From: Saprospiraceae bacterium
GTDB taxonomy: Bacteria; Bacteroidota; Bacteroidia; Chitinophagales; Saprospiraceae
Direction: 5' to 3'
Assembly: GCA_016714025.1 (NCBI GenBank)
Contig: JADJOB010000002.1
Coordinates: forward strand, 913,501-977,500
Length of the DNA: 64,000 nucleotides
In this document: piece after piece, positions 26,839-36,801 of the stretch
Layout: each line of letters opens with the position of its first letter
Numbering within the stretch: position 1 is the stretch's first letter
Position numbers and translations under genes: made by a program
The notes under the pieces: generated by a model
Told to the model about the DNA's origin: nothing
The model's input: only the letters and a program-made list of their open reading frames with translations
Databases searched by the model: none

Positions 26839-29295
26839 TTAATCCTGTAAAAAAACTCGTTTTACACGTGTAGAAATTCCACATAAGATCTCATAGGGAA
26901 TGGTATCGGAAACTCTGGCAAGTTCTTCAATGGGACTGGTTTTCCCAAAAATTTCAATTTCCATCCCATCATAGGTCTGATTTACAGCGCTTAAATCGAC
27001 CATACACATATCCATACAAACAACACCAATTAAAGGCACTGCAATCCTCCCACAGTGGAGTCGATAGGCCCGGCTGCCTGCAATTCTCGGTAAACCGTCG
27101 GCATAACCAATAGACAGAACCCCAATTTTACTGGGGTTTATAATTTTCCCGGAGCGATTGTAACTGACCGTTTCTCCCGGAGTGTAAGCTTTTATTTGGC
27201 TTACCCGGGTTTTGAGGGTATGAACTTTTTCAAGCTTTTTAGCCAATTCCGGATCAGTATCAATTCCGTAAAGCCCAATACCCAATCGGACCATGTCAAA
27301 TTGCAAATCGGCATGTCTTGCGATACCGCCACTGTTCAATAAATGCAACAAAGGCTTGTATCCAATAGAGTCAATAATACAATTCGCCATTTCCAGAAAA
27401 AGTTGGCTTTGTTCTTTTGTAAAATCATCAAAAGCAGGCTGGTCGCTGGCAGACAAATGCGAAAAAATACTGACAACCTGAATCTGTTTATTTTGATTTA
27501 AAATACCACACAAACCCTCTACATCCGCTTTTAAAAAACCTAAACGGTGCATTCCCGTATCAAGCTTGAGGTGAATTTTAATGGGAGTCGCTCTGCCAAC
27601 TTCCTGAAGCAGCCGTTGCAATTGATTTATCGAAAAAATTTCGGGTTCCAATCTAAAATCAAATAAACTATTAAAATCACTGGTACCTGTATTCATTACC
27701 AAAATGGGTAATTGAATGCCTTTTTGACGCAAAAGAATGCCTTCATCAGGATATGCAACAGCCAGATAATCTATTTTTTTATGTTCCAACAGGCGCGCAA
27801 TTTCATAATGACCGCTTCCGTATGCAGCAGCTTTAACAACGGCCATTATTTTTGTTTCCGGTTTGAGTTTTGATTTATATACATGCAAATTATGGGTAAC
27901 TGATTTTAAATCAATTTCCAAAATGGTGTCATGTTTTGATAAACTGAGTTGTTGAAAAAAATCTTCTAATCTATAAATTCTTGCTCCTTTGATTAAGATG
28001 AGTTCCTGGTGCAGATTAAATAAATTTGAATTTTCTAACAGCGCTTCTGTCGTATTAACAAAATAGGATTTAATATCTTTAGAAAGGTATTTTTGAATAC
28101 TTCGAATGGCATGACCTACTCCAATTAATTTTTGTATTTTGTATTTTTCTAAAAGGTAGGCAACCGAACTCCAAAGTTCCGCTGGATTTTTTTGCTCTGC
28201 AAAATCTGTAAGCACCAAGGTCCTGGCCAATTGTTGATTTTGTTGATCTACAAATTGCAATGCTAATTGAAGTGACTTTAAATCCAAACTGTAACTGTCA
28301 TTTATTAATATACATCCATTAATCCCTTCTTTTTGTTCCAATCGCATACTCAAATTATGCAAATGATCAAGTCCGGATTGTATTTCAAATTCAGTTAAGC
28401 CTAAATCAATACACATAGTCAAAACGTGCATGCAATTTTCAAGGGAGGCTTCGTCTCTAAATGCTAAAGAAAACGAATAGGCTTTTTGATTAAACGATAG
28501 ATCAATTTGAACACCGGTATTCGTTTTTTTTACTTTTTGAATTTGAAGTGCAGCCTGAAGTTTTTGAGACCAACTTAAATTATTTAAATGGTTTTTACGA
28601 TGATGGTCTATGCTTTCATAATCTTTACAATAAATTAATTTTTGAACTCCATCAAATAATTTTAATTTTTCTCTGGTCTTTTCATCGATCCCTGAAAATC
28701 CGGCTTGATGTGCATCACCAATATTGGTAAGAATTCCCAAAGTAGGTTGAATCATTTCACGCAATGTATCCATTTCTCCAACAGTGGATATCCCAGCTTC
28801 AAAAATTGCTAATTCATGTTCTTCGTTTAACTCTAAAACAGATAATGCAACACCGAGTTGCGAATTATATGACTTAGGATTTTTACAAATTTGAAATTTG
28901 GTTTGCAATAAACTGGCTAACCATTCTTTTACAATTGTTTTCCCATTGCTGCCAGTAACTCCAATGACGGGGATTAAAAATTTTGAACGGTGATAGCTTG
29001 CAAGTTTTTGAAGTGCATGCAATACATTCGCTACTTTTAAAAAACAAAGTTTATCATCGGATACAGGATCATAATTGCTTACAATAAATACCCGAATTCC
29101 TTTTTCAATACTTTCGTTAATAAATGCATGACCGTCTTTCTGAATTCCTTGCAGTGCAAAGAAAGCAGATGATTCAGGATGCATGATATAGCGGCTATCT
29201 GTTTCGACATGTAAAATTGTAACATCGGATAAAGCACGATTGTAATCTTTTACATTTAAAATTTCAGCAAGTTGACTGACCCGATAATTCATCAA
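26839..29295 (-). CDS. MurF-alanine racemase fusion
   Basis: An 818-residue bifunctional cytoplasmic enzyme of cell-wall synthesis. Residues ~1-450 are MurF (adds D-Ala-D-Ala to UDP-MurNAc-tripeptide), with ATP loop GVTGSNGKT at ~110 and the Mur ligase centre LNDSYSLDLKSL-like INDSYSLD. Residues ~460-818 are a PLP-dependent alanine racemase, with PLP lysine about K488 in AVVKAAAYG and the second catalytic base, Tyr in TVSYNRSGK (~712). Fusing the D-Ala maker to the D-Ala-D-Ala user is a known Bacteroidota trait. It starts 6 bp after purD and is probably cotranscribed with it. Some motif positions differ from consensus (KAAAYGSG for KADAYGHG). Confidence 0.95.
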   Translation of the reverse strand: MMNYRVSQLAEILNVKDYNRALSDVTILHVETDSRYIMHPESSAFFALQGIQKDGHAFINESIEKGIRVFIVSNYDPVSDDKLCFLKVANVLHALQKLASYHRSKFLIPVIGVTGSNGKTIVKEWLASLLQTKFQICKNPKSYNSQLGVALSVLELNEEHELAIFEAGISTVGEMDTLREMIQPTLGILTNIGDAHQAGFSGIDEKTREKLKLFDGVQKLIYCKDYESIDHHRKNHLNNLSWSQKLQAALQIQKVKKTNTGVQIDLSFNQKAYSFSLAFRDEASLENCMHVLTMCIDLGLTEFEIQSGLDHLHNLSMRLEQKEGINGCILINDSYSLDLKSLQLALQFVDQQNQQLARTLVLTDFAEQKNPAELWSSVAYLLEKYKIQKLIGVGHAIRSIQKYLSKDIKSYFVNTTEALLENSNLFNLHQELILIKGARIYRLEDFFQQLSLSKHDTILEIDLKSVTHNLHVYKSKLKPETKIMAVVKAAAYGSGHYEIARLLEHKKIDYLAVAYPDEGILLRQKGIQLPILVMNTGTSDFNSLFDFRLEPEIFSINQLQRLLQEVGRATPIKIHLKLDTGMHRLGFLKADVEGLCGILNQNKQIQVVSIFSHLSASDQPAFDDFTKEQSQLFLEMANCIIDSIGYKPLLHLLNSGGIARHADLQFDMVRLGIGLYGIDTDPELAKKLEKVHTLKTRVSQIKAYTPGETVSYNRSGKIINPSKIGVLSIGYADGLPRIAGSRAYRLHCGRIAVPLIGVVCMDMCMVDLSAVNQTYDGMEIEIFGKTSPIEELARVSDTIPYEILCGISTRVKRVFLQD

Positions 29296-29301
29296 TTGAA
29301 T

Positions 29302-30594
29302 TTAAGTCAAAAAAGTTTCAAGATCTTTTCCAATGTCTCTTCTGTAATATTTTCCTTCAAATTGAATTTGTTCAGCAATTTCATTACATTTTTGAACTGC
29401 TTCTGTAATCGTTTTACCCAATGAACTAACAGCTAATACCCTGCCACCATCAGTTTTCAAGCTGTAATCTTGTTCTTTGGTTCCTGCATGAAAAATCATT
29501 TGATCCGGGTCTGATAAAACAGGTAATTGAATTTCTTTGCCTTTTACATAGGTTCCAGGATATCCAGCACTAACTAACATAATGGTTGCAGCATAATCTG
29601 GATTGGTTTCGACAGTGATTTCATTTAATGTATGATCATCCATAGCTTGGATCAAGTGGATTAAATCATTTTTTAAACGAGGCATAATAACTTCTGTTTC
29701 AGGATCTCCTAACCGGCAATTGTACTCGATCACAAACGGATCACCATTTACATTGATTAAACCAAAAAAGATAAATCCTTTATATGGAATGGATTCTTGC
29801 ATGAGTCCATTTAAAGTGGGTTGAATTATTTGATCCCGTACTTTTGTTAGCATTGCATCATCCACAAAAGCAACTGGTGAAATAGCTCCCATCCCACCTG
29901 TATTTAAACCGGTATCAGCTTCTCCGATTCGTTTGTAGTCTTTGGCTTCCGGAAGTAAAATATATTGACTTCCATTAGTCAAAATGAATACAGAAAATTC
30001 AATCCCTTTTAGAAATTCTTCAATAACAACAGTTTGGGATGCCTCTCCAAAACGACCTTTCAACAATTCAACCAATTCTTGTTCCGCGGTTACATGATCT
30101 TCACAAATTACCACTCCCTTGCCTGCCGCCAGTCCGGATGCTTTCAAAACGATGGGTGGTGTTAATTCATGAATGTAGTCCAAAGCAGCATCCAGTTCTT
30201 CTTGCTCAAATGTTTTGTATGCAGCAGTTGGAATTTGATGTCGTTTCATAAATTCTTTGGAAAAGGCCTTACTGCTTTCCAATTGTGCTCCGATTTTAGT
30301 GGGTCCCACCAAAATGGGCTTAAATTCCCAATCAGTTTTTAAAATGGCATCCATCAAACCATCAGCCAACGGAACTTCTGGTCCGCAAAGCACGATATCT
30401 ATATTAAAATCAAGAATATGTTGCTTTATGAGATCAAAATCGGAGGCATTTCCCGGTAAATTCATGCCTAAGGAGGCGGTCCCGGGGTTTCCAGGTAGGG
30501 TAAATAAATTTGCCAACAATGGACTTTGTTTGATTTTAGCTGCCAGAGCATGTTCTCTGCCACCGGAGCCTAATATCATTACGTTTTTTTTCAT
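29302..30594 (-). CDS. purD: Phosphoribosylamine-glycine ligase
   Basis: The enzyme catalyses the second step of purine synthesis: phosphoribosylamine + glycine + ATP to GAR. It shows the family start VMILGSGGREHALA, LPGNPGTA, the ATP-grasp region (VLKASGLAAGKGVVI; EEFLKGIEFSVF), LPEAKDYKRIGEADTGLNTGGMGA, and the metal-binding EYNCRLGDPETEV. From the ATG at 30594 (MKKNVM) it is 430 residues; another ATG at 30606 adds four residues and cannot be excluded. Length is normal. It is the first gene of a likely operon with the murF-alr fusion. Confidence 0.96.
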   Translation of the reverse strand: MKKNVMILGSGGREHALAAKIKQSPLLANLFTLPGNPGTASLGMNLPGNASDFDLIKQHILDFNIDIVLCGPEVPLADGLMDAILKTDWEFKPILVGPTKIGAQLESSKAFSKEFMKRHQIPTAAYKTFEQEELDAALDYIHELTPPIVLKASGLAAGKGVVICEDHVTAEQELVELLKGRFGEASQTVVIEEFLKGIEFSVFILTNGSQYILLPEAKDYKRIGEADTGLNTGGMGAISPVAFVDDAMLTKVRDQIIQPTLNGLMQESIPYKGFIFFGLINVNGDPFVIEYNCRLGDPETEVIMPRLKNDLIHLIQAMDDHTLNEITVETNPDYAATIMLVSAGYPGTYVKGKEIQLPVLSDPDQMIFHAGTKEQDYSLKTDGGRVLAVSSLGKTITEAVQKCNEIAEQIQFEGKYYRRDIGKDLETFLT

Positions 30595-30838
30595 AATTTT
30601 GAACATGCGAAGGTAGGCAATTTAAAAGCCCAAATTCATGAAACGGTGCATTCAAAAATCTTGAAAAAGACTAAAAACATGGCAAAAAACAGCTAATTCA
30701 AGCTAATTTTAACCAAACTGGGCAATACTTAAAATTCTGTAATACTTTAGACGTCTCAAACTTAATTTTAATTAATCCAGCTGACAAAAACTGATAACCA
30801 TTAGGATCGCCAGGGTACTAGTTAATAAATCAATAAAT

Positions 30839-32851
30839 ATGTCTTTTAGATTTTGTAAATCCTTTTTTATCATCGCAATTCTCGGCTTGTGCTTATTGAA
30901 TTCAGTGAATTCCCAAGCGCAAAAGGCGACTAAAAAGGCATTGTTGATTGGAATCGGAAAATATCCGGAGCAAGGGGGATGGGCAACCATCAATTCATCA
31001 AATGACCTGGGTTTATTGAGAGAATCGCTTCAGGCTCAAGGGTTTAATAAGGAAAACATCCTTGAATTATCTGAAGAAAGGGCCACTAAAGCCAATATTT
31101 TAAAGATGATTAAGGTCGATTTTACTAGTAAATTGTCAAAAGGCGATATTGCTTATTTTCATTTTTCAGGCCATGGGCAACAAATGCAAGATAAAAATGG
31201 CGACGAAGTGGATGGTTTGGATGAATGTATCGTGCCTTTTGATTCTCCAAAAAAATATGTCGAAGGCCAATACGAAGGGGAGCGTTTAATATCTGACGAC
31301 GAACTCAATGGTGCCCTAACAGATGTACGAAAAAAATTGGGACCTAATGGACATTTGATTGTACTCCTTGATGCATGCCATTCTGGAACCGGAACCCGTG
31401 GGTCGGCTTTAGCCAGAGGTACTACGGAGATTATGGCATCAAAAAATTACAAAGAGAATTTAAATAAGAAAAGCCTTACTAAAGAATTTAAACAAACGGA
31501 ACAAGATGGTTCGAATGCAAGCGCTGCCGGATTGGCTCCATTCGTAGCATTTTTTGGTGCAGCTCAAAACCAGCTTAACTATGAAATGACCGATGATAAA
31601 AAGGTGAGTTATGGCTCTTTGTCTTATGCCTTTTCAAAAAATCTGGTTCAAATCGGTCAGGAAACATCCTATAGAGGTTTGTTTGATAAGATAAGAAATG
31701 AAATGGCAAGCATTGCCCCATTGCAAAATCCTCAAGCAGAAGGTGATCTGGATATGGAAGTGTTAAATGGAAAAGCATTAGCAAATGCAGATTATTATAA
31801 AGTGCTGAGCGTAATTGGTCCGGATCAGGTTTTTATTAATGCAGGTCAATTGCATAATTTATTTGATAATTCTAAAGTGGGTTTTTATCCAATAGATACA
31901 CGCGATATTGAAAAAGCTCATCCATTGGTTACAGGAACAGTTATTTTAAGCAAGCCAGCTCAATCAAAAGTGAAATTAGATAGTATCATTGATCCTGAAT
32001 TGTTAAAGACTTCCTGGGTATTTGTTTTGGAAAAAAATATGGGCGAAACAAAAGTTAGTTTGAGAATTTTAGTTAATGACCAAACATTAAATACAACTAT
32101 TCAAGAAAAATTAGCAAGCTTTCCATTTATCGAATTTAAACAAGAAAGTTCTAATTTAAGTATTGAATTCGATAACTTAAATAGTAAAAAACTTTATCTT
32201 AAAACATTTGATAATTATTACTTGGATAGTTTGGAGGTTACGCCAACACGGGAATTAAACTTAAAGAGTTTCGTGGCAAAAATTAAAAAATATGCACAGG
32301 GTCGATTCATTCGTAAACTCGAAATGCAAGGTCAGGATTTAAAATTGAGTTTCAAAATTATCCCGAGCAGTACAAATCAAAACATCACCAATGTTGATGA
32401 ATTAAAAGAACTAACGCCTGATTCCTTTGGTGTAAAAAAATTAAAGGTGGGAGAATCTTTTCATATTTTAGTGGTTAACAATGGACTCAAACCAGCATTT
32501 TTTACTATCCTGGACATACAACCTGATAATTATTCAAAAGTTATTGTCCCAGGAGAACATCAGACCCCTGAAGAATTCAGAATATTACCGGATCAGAAAT
32601 TATTTATTAAAGATCCATGGGAAATTGGCCCTCCTTTAGGAAATGAGGTTTTCAAATTGATTGCATCTGACAAACCAATGGATTTGAGATCCGTTTTTGG
32701 TACACGCGGAGGAATTGAACAAAGTCCATTTGAAAAATTATATAAAGAAACAATGTCTGATGAAGTCATCGGAACCAGAGGCAGTCGGGTACTTAATCTA
32801 GGCAGTTCAGAAATTGATATTAATAAAGAGAGTTTTTTAATCTACGAATAA
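30839..32851 (+). CDS. Secreted caspase-like (C14) protease with C-terminal domain
   Basis: The 670-residue product has a signal peptide (residues 1-27). Residues ~30-300 form a caspase/metacaspase fold: ALLIGIGKYP strand, catalytic His112 in FHFSGHGQQ, and catalytic Cys180 in LLDACHSGTG, with the acidic EVDGLDECIVPFD loop typical of metacaspases. So the protein should be an active Arg/Lys-type cysteine protease outside the cytoplasm. The last ~170 residues (KLKVGESFHILVVNNG; FKLIASDKP) resemble a DUF4384-like beta domain seen in other caspase-fold proteins. First gene of the plus-strand block 30.8-39.8 kb; 11 bp separate it from the next gene. Target and trigger are unknown. Confidence 0.88.
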   Translation: MSFRFCKSFFIIAILGLCLLNSVNSQAQKATKKALLIGIGKYPEQGGWATINSSNDLGLLRESLQAQGFNKENILELSEERATKANILKMIKVDFTSKLSKGDIAYFHFSGHGQQMQDKNGDEVDGLDECIVPFDSPKKYVEGQYEGERLISDDELNGALTDVRKKLGPNGHLIVLLDACHSGTGTRGSALARGTTEIMASKNYKENLNKKSLTKEFKQTEQDGSNASAAGLAPFVAFFGAAQNQLNYEMTDDKKVSYGSLSYAFSKNLVQIGQETSYRGLFDKIRNEMASIAPLQNPQAEGDLDMEVLNGKALANADYYKVLSVIGPDQVFINAGQLHNLFDNSKVGFYPIDTRDIEKAHPLVTGTVILSKPAQSKVKLDSIIDPELLKTSWVFVLEKNMGETKVSLRILVNDQTLNTTIQEKLASFPFIEFKQESSNLSIEFDNLNSKKLYLKTFDNYYLDSLEVTPTRELNLKSFVAKIKKYAQGRFIRKLEMQGQDLKLSFKIIPSSTNQNITNVDELKELTPDSFGVKKLKVGESFHILVVNNGLKPAFFTILDIQPDNYSKVIVPGEHQTPEEFRILPDQKLFIKDPWEIGPPLGNEVFKLIASDKPMDLRSVFGTRGGIEQSPFEKLYKETMSDEVIGTRGSRVLNLGSSEIDINKESFLIYE

Positions 32852-32862
32852 ATCAAATTTAT

Positions 32863-34413
32863 ATGAAGTTCAATATACTTTTTATTTTAGTGATTTTTGT
32901 AAACCGGATGTATAGTCAGGATTTACACATCTATTATGATGTACATAAAGACAGCATCTGGTATATGAAAAACGGTAAAGGCATCGATGATCCTGTTGTA
33001 AAAAAAGGAAAACAAGTGTATTTTCATTTACAGGAGTACAATAATTATATTTACAAGGCCAATTTTGAAGTAGCTCAATATAAAATTGAGAGCAGTGTTT
33101 TTGGCCAGGATTCTTCGAATTTTAAAAGTTTGTTGCCTGGAATTTTGAGCAATTTAATGCCGGGTGCAGGCGGTGGAGCCGGTCTTCCTTTTTTTAACAT
33201 TCCTGTATTTGGTTCGGTATTGTCAAGTCTTACTGGTTTGCAAGGAACAACAGCCGCACGTGGTGAATTAGAAGATCTTGAAAATTTTAAAAAGCAACTG
33301 GAATCGATGGAGCAGGAAAAGGCTGCAATCAATGCGGCTATTCTTGAAATTAACAAGCGAAAAAAAGCTGCAGCTATACTGCAAACCAATCCGGATTTTA
33401 TAAATACACTTTGTAAATTGAATAGCCTGGCCCCGACGGAAATTAAAAAATTAGTACTGACTTATTTTGATGAAATCTTTCTGCTTGATGGCAAGAACTC
33501 TTTTGGATTGACAGATATTCCTGCTTTAAATGAGAAATTATTGGAAATTCCGGTCTTGCAAAAATCGTTACAGGGAAGCATTCAAACTTATGAACAAAAA
33601 TTCAAACAACTAAATTCAATATTAGTAAATTTAAAAAGCACAGATCATGGAATTGATGAGTTGTATCCTTTGTTAAAAAAAGTGGAATTAAGTCAATCAC
33701 AAAATGAAGGGGCTCTTAAAAATTTAAATCAACTTGTAGAAAATGCAGTTGGCGATACTTCCAGTAAATTAGATTATACTTCCAGTATTCAAAAATATTA
33801 CTTAAAGTATATAGAAATCAATAATAACCATTTTGTTTTTACACATTATGAAACTGTAAGGGAGCGCTATATAATCTATACGCTTCAGTTGTATCAGTTG
33901 GTTTCAGATTCAACAAGTGCCTCCGGTTATTCAGAAGTTTTGTATAAAACAAAAGAAGTGCGAATAAGAACCTATGGAAGTACAGCATTTACTTCAACGA
34001 TGGGTTTAAGTGGTACCCGCTTTAACCAATTGCCGCAACGATATTTTTTGAAAGGGGACAAATTGGCTGCTCAGGATGCAGATCCCTATTCATTGGTATT
34101 GTCGTCTTTATTTAATTTGAGCTTCGATTTTAATTGGAGTGTTTCTCCAGTACTTTCTTTAGGCATCGGAGTTCCAGTTACCAATAGCGAATATGTTGAT
34201 AATATTACATTTTTAGTGGGTCCCGGTGTTTATGTTGGTCGTAGTCAGTCTATATTACTTTCAGGGGGCATGATGTTTTCGAAAGTTCAACGATTGACTA
34301 ACGGACTTCAGGTTGGAGAATCTGTTGTCCTCGGAGATGGGGTGATTCCTACAGAAAAGAAATATGGTTTGGGATATTTTTTCGGAGTTTCCTACAGAAT
34401 AAGTGGTAAATAA
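32863..34413 (+). CDS. Secreted coiled-coil protein, unknown function
   Basis: The 516-residue product begins with a signal peptide (MKFNILFILVIFVNRMYSQ). A beta-type N-terminal part follows, then a Gly/Pro-rich hydrophobic loop (about 92-125, LMPGAGGGAGLPFF), then a long helical, Lys/Glu-rich coiled coil (about 130-285). The last ~140 residues alternate like an outer-membrane beta-barrel or beta sandwich (FNLSFDFNWSVSPVLSLGI; YGLGYFFGVSYRISG, a terminal pattern of alternating aromatics). I recognise no family. Being locked between caspase and sigma genes (11 and 31 bp gaps), it is likely a structural or pore partner in the same system; that is inference. Confidence 0.75.
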   Translation: MKFNILFILVIFVNRMYSQDLHIYYDVHKDSIWYMKNGKGIDDPVVKKGKQVYFHLQEYNNYIYKANFEVAQYKIESSVFGQDSSNFKSLLPGILSNLMPGAGGGAGLPFFNIPVFGSVLSSLTGLQGTTAARGELEDLENFKKQLESMEQEKAAINAAILEINKRKKAAAILQTNPDFINTLCKLNSLAPTEIKKLVLTYFDEIFLLDGKNSFGLTDIPALNEKLLEIPVLQKSLQGSIQTYEQKFKQLNSILVNLKSTDHGIDELYPLLKKVELSQSQNEGALKNLNQLVENAVGDTSSKLDYTSSIQKYYLKYIEINNNHFVFTHYETVRERYIIYTLQLYQLVSDSTSASGYSEVLYKTKEVRIRTYGSTAFTSTMGLSGTRFNQLPQRYFLKGDKLAAQDADPYSLVLSSLFNLSFDFNWSVSPVLSLGIGVPVTNSEYVDNITFLVGPGVYVGRSQSILLSGGMMFSKVQRLTNGLQVGESVVLGDGVIPTEKKYGLGYFFGVSYRISGK

Positions 34414-34444
34414 TTACAAAATACATTTCGATTTATAAGAAACA

Positions 34445-35029
34445 ATGAATCAGTTAGAAGAACATTATCAAGTATTTAAAATGCAAGGCCTAACCCAGGA
34501 ATTGGATGAGCGTATAAAAAATTTATACAAGCATTATTTTGATGATGTTAAAAATCATATTTTAAAAAATAGTGGGAGCATGGAGGATGCCCGGGATTTG
34601 TTTCAGGAACTGGCATTGGTGTATTATAAACAACTTCAGAAACCCGACTTTAAAATAGAAACCAGTGAAAAAAACTATATATACGGTATTTGTAAAAATT
34701 TATGGTTAAAAAAATTGCGTGACAGGAAACTGGTAAGCATGCCGGATGACAATTTTATTGAAACAATTAAAGATGGTTCTCAACAAGAAATTCAGCAAAA
34801 TGAGGAAAAGGACAGTTTGATTGATTTAATTTGTAAAACCATGGATCAAATTACCGAGGAGTGCAGACAAATTATTTATCTGGCATTCTATTTGAAAAAG
34901 TCTGCCCTGGAAATTGCGGGCGTAACGGGTTATTCTGAGCAATTTATTAAAGTAAAGAAGCACCGGTGTTTGCAAGGAATGCGTAAAATGATCATTGATT
35001 CTCCGGGCTATCGAATCATGAACCAATAA
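34445..35029 (+). CDS. ECF-type sigma-70 factor
   Basis: The 194-residue product contains a sigma region 2 (HYFDDVKNHILKNS...EDARDLFQELALVYY) and a region 4 helix-turn-helix (ITEECRQIIYLAFYLKKSA; ALEIAGVTGYSEQFIKVKKH). The two are joined by an acidic linker; regions 1 and 3 are absent, as in ECF sigma factors. It should direct RNA polymerase to a small regulon. The next gene, 12 bp downstream, codes for an anti-sigma-like membrane protein, the usual pairing. The neighbouring proteases and secreted proteins are obvious candidate targets; no ECF promoter motif was identified. Confidence 0.88.
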   Translation: MNQLEEHYQVFKMQGLTQELDERIKNLYKHYFDDVKNHILKNSGSMEDARDLFQELALVYYKQLQKPDFKIETSEKNYIYGICKNLWLKKLRDRKLVSMPDDNFIETIKDGSQQEIQQNEEKDSLIDLICKTMDQITEECRQIIYLAFYLKKSALEIAGVTGYSEQFIKVKKHRCLQGMRKMIIDSPGYRIMNQ

Positions 35030-35041
35030 TATGGAACTGCC

Positions 35042-35854
35042 ATGAATGAAGATTTAAAATATCAAGTTGAAATTATAAGATACATCGATCAGGAGATGAC
35101 TGAAGATGAACGAATAGCATTTGAATCCAGTTTGATGACCAATAAAGAACTGGCAAATGAACTCAGGGAATACCAATTGCTGTTAGAGGGAATTGAAAGT
35201 TGGGGAGATCAATTAACAAAGGATAAAATTAAGTCTTATGACAAGCAACTGGAGCAGGAAGGATATTTTAATAAAAGTCATGTAATTAAAAGTTTTATTG
35301 GAAATGCAAATAATTTGAAGTGGATTGGTTTGGCAGCTTCCATTGCGATTTTAGTAACTGCGTATATATTTTTGAAACCTGATGCTAAGTTAAATCCAGT
35401 TATAACCTATGCAACGTATTATAAAGTAGATGAGAAATTACTAACTAAATATCTTACATATTACCAACCTAGCGGTATGGTTAATTCAGATACCTTGCAT
35501 AAAGACAGCCTTTATCTTGGATTGCAAGCATTTCAACAAAAAAATTATGGCCAGACAGTTTCTTTTTTAAAACCCTTGCAATCTCAATCTGTGCTTAGTG
35601 ATCCTGGAGCTTTTTATCTTGCATTGGCATTTATTCAGGTAAATGAATTCCAAAATGCAATTGACCTTTTGATTCCATTGACAAATTGCAGAAGTTTTGA
35701 ATTAAGGGAGGAGTCTAAATGGTATTTAGCATTGTCTAACATGCAGTCGGGCGGTAATATTGAAGGAACTAAAGCTTTGTTAAGAGAGTTGTCTCAGAGT
35801 TCGTATTCAGATATGGCTGCAAAAGCCGGTAGTTTGTTGGCAGAACTAAAATGA
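35042..35854 (+). CDS. Membrane anti-sigma-like protein with TPR domain
   Basis: The 270-residue product has a cytoplasmic N-terminus (about 1-95) with YIDQEMTEDERIAFESSLM, the pattern of anti-sigma domains without zinc ligands. One membrane helix follows (about 97-116, WIGLAASIAILVTAYIFL), then a periplasmic part with TPR-like helices (LYLGLQAFQQKNYGQTVSFL; YLALAFIQVNEFQNAIDLL). I read it as the regulator that holds the upstream ECF factor and senses an envelope signal through its TPR domain. Its end overlaps the next start by 4 bp (ATGA), indicating translational coupling to the metallopeptidase gene. Confidence 0.78.
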   Translation: MNEDLKYQVEIIRYIDQEMTEDERIAFESSLMTNKELANELREYQLLLEGIESWGDQLTKDKIKSYDKQLEQEGYFNKSHVIKSFIGNANNLKWIGLAASIAILVTAYIFLKPDAKLNPVITYATYYKVDEKLLTKYLTYYQPSGMVNSDTLHKDSLYLGLQAFQQKNYGQTVSFLKPLQSQSVLSDPGAFYLALAFIQVNEFQNAIDLLIPLTNCRSFELREESKWYLALSNMQSGGNIEGTKALLRELSQSSYSDMAAKAGSLLAELK

Positions 35855-36801
35855 TATCCAGTTTCCCAGGATCGATTCGTAGGCTGAGTTCCATTTTATA
35901 TTTGGTTTTTATTTTCAGTTTTGGAATGGCCGGTCAGCCTCAGACTTATAAGCAACAAATTGCAAATAAAATACTTGATAGACTTTATGAAGTTTCTGCA
36001 TATCCTGAAATTCAGAAACCTAAATTAATAATTCTACCTAGTAAAACCCTGGCTGCACAATTTGTTCCATCTTCAAATACCATATTTATTGAGGATGCTT
36101 TGTATTTAATTTGCCGATCTTTTGGCAAGGATTCTTTAAATGCACTGGCATTTATTATTGGTCATGAACTGACACATGCAATTTATAAAGATTTAAATCT
36201 TGGGTTGGTTCCCAGCAGTTACTTAAATTATGCGGGTTCATTTATTCCAAACGAACGGGAAGAACAAGTTGCAGATTTGCAAGGGTCCTTTCTTGCCACA
36301 CTTTCAGGTTATCCTACACAACCAGTTCTTTCCGGGTTAATTGAAAAAATTTACGACAGCTATCATATTGAGGATAAGCCAACGGATGCTTATCCACCTA
36401 AAAACAAACGAGTTGAATCCGCTCAGAAAGTATTGACCCAACTTCAACATCTATTGGTGGTTTTTGAAAATGCAAATTTGCTGGTTGTAAAATCTGAATA
36501 TGAATTGGCGCAAAGTCTTTACGATTACATTTTGCAATATTACCAGGGATTGGAAATTTATAATAACAAAGGGCTTGCATTGGCATTGCAAGCAATGCGC
36601 TATTACAATGAAGAAACAGATGCATATGTTCATCCTTTAGAGCTGGATCAACATTCCAGGTTAAAAAAATTTAATAAGTCCAGAGGAGATCTGACTCCTG
36701 AAAATTTGCAAAAAGGATGCAATTACTTAGACAAGCAAAGACCTGTTTTGAATCAGCACTTAGCCTCAACCAGGAATACTTTCCGGCGAAAATTCACATG
36801 A
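35851..36801 (+). CDS. M48-like metallopeptidase, N-terminal part of a frameshifted gene
   Basis: The 316-residue frame has a signal peptide (about 10-28). A zinc metallopeptidase domain has IIGHELTHAIY (HExxH, residues ~108-112) and the third-ligand region EREEQVADLQGS, as in M48-like gluzincins. The intact paralogue at 40913-42622 continues through TPR repeats, but here the frame ends in an unrelated tail after ...ENLQKG. The paralogue alignment stays in this frame up to SRGD (about 36676-36690) and switches frame by about 36720. A one-base loss in the five-A run at 36710-36714 would explain it. The remaining sequence resumes in the frame starting at 36717. This could be a real null mutation or a sequencing/assembly error. 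Confidence 0.8.
   Translation: MISSFPGSIRRLSSILYLVFIFSFGMAGQPQTYKQQIANKILDRLYEVSAYPEIQKPKLIILPSKTLAAQFVPSSNTIFIEDALYLICRSFGKDSLNALAFIIGHELTHAIYKDLNLGLVPSSYLNYAGSFIPNEREEQVADLQGSFLATLSGYPTQPVLSGLIEKIYDSYHIEDKPTDAYPPKNKRVESAQKVLTQLQHLLVVFENANLLVVKSEYELAQSLYDYILQYYQGLEIYNNKGLALALQAMRYYNEETDAYVHPLELDQHSRLKKFNKSRGDLTPENLQKGCNYLDKQRPVLNQHLASTRNTFRRKFT

Noticed and set aside
30257..30616. Plus-strand frame antisense to purD
   Set aside because: purD is unmistakable on the minus strand; the plus-strand frame has no domain and no promoter.
36705..36720. Programmed -1 ribosomal frameshift in the M48-TPR gene
   Set aside because: The A run is read CAA AAA GGA, which does not place a X XXY YYZ heptamer in the needed phase, and no downstream stem is evident; a one-base loss is simpler.
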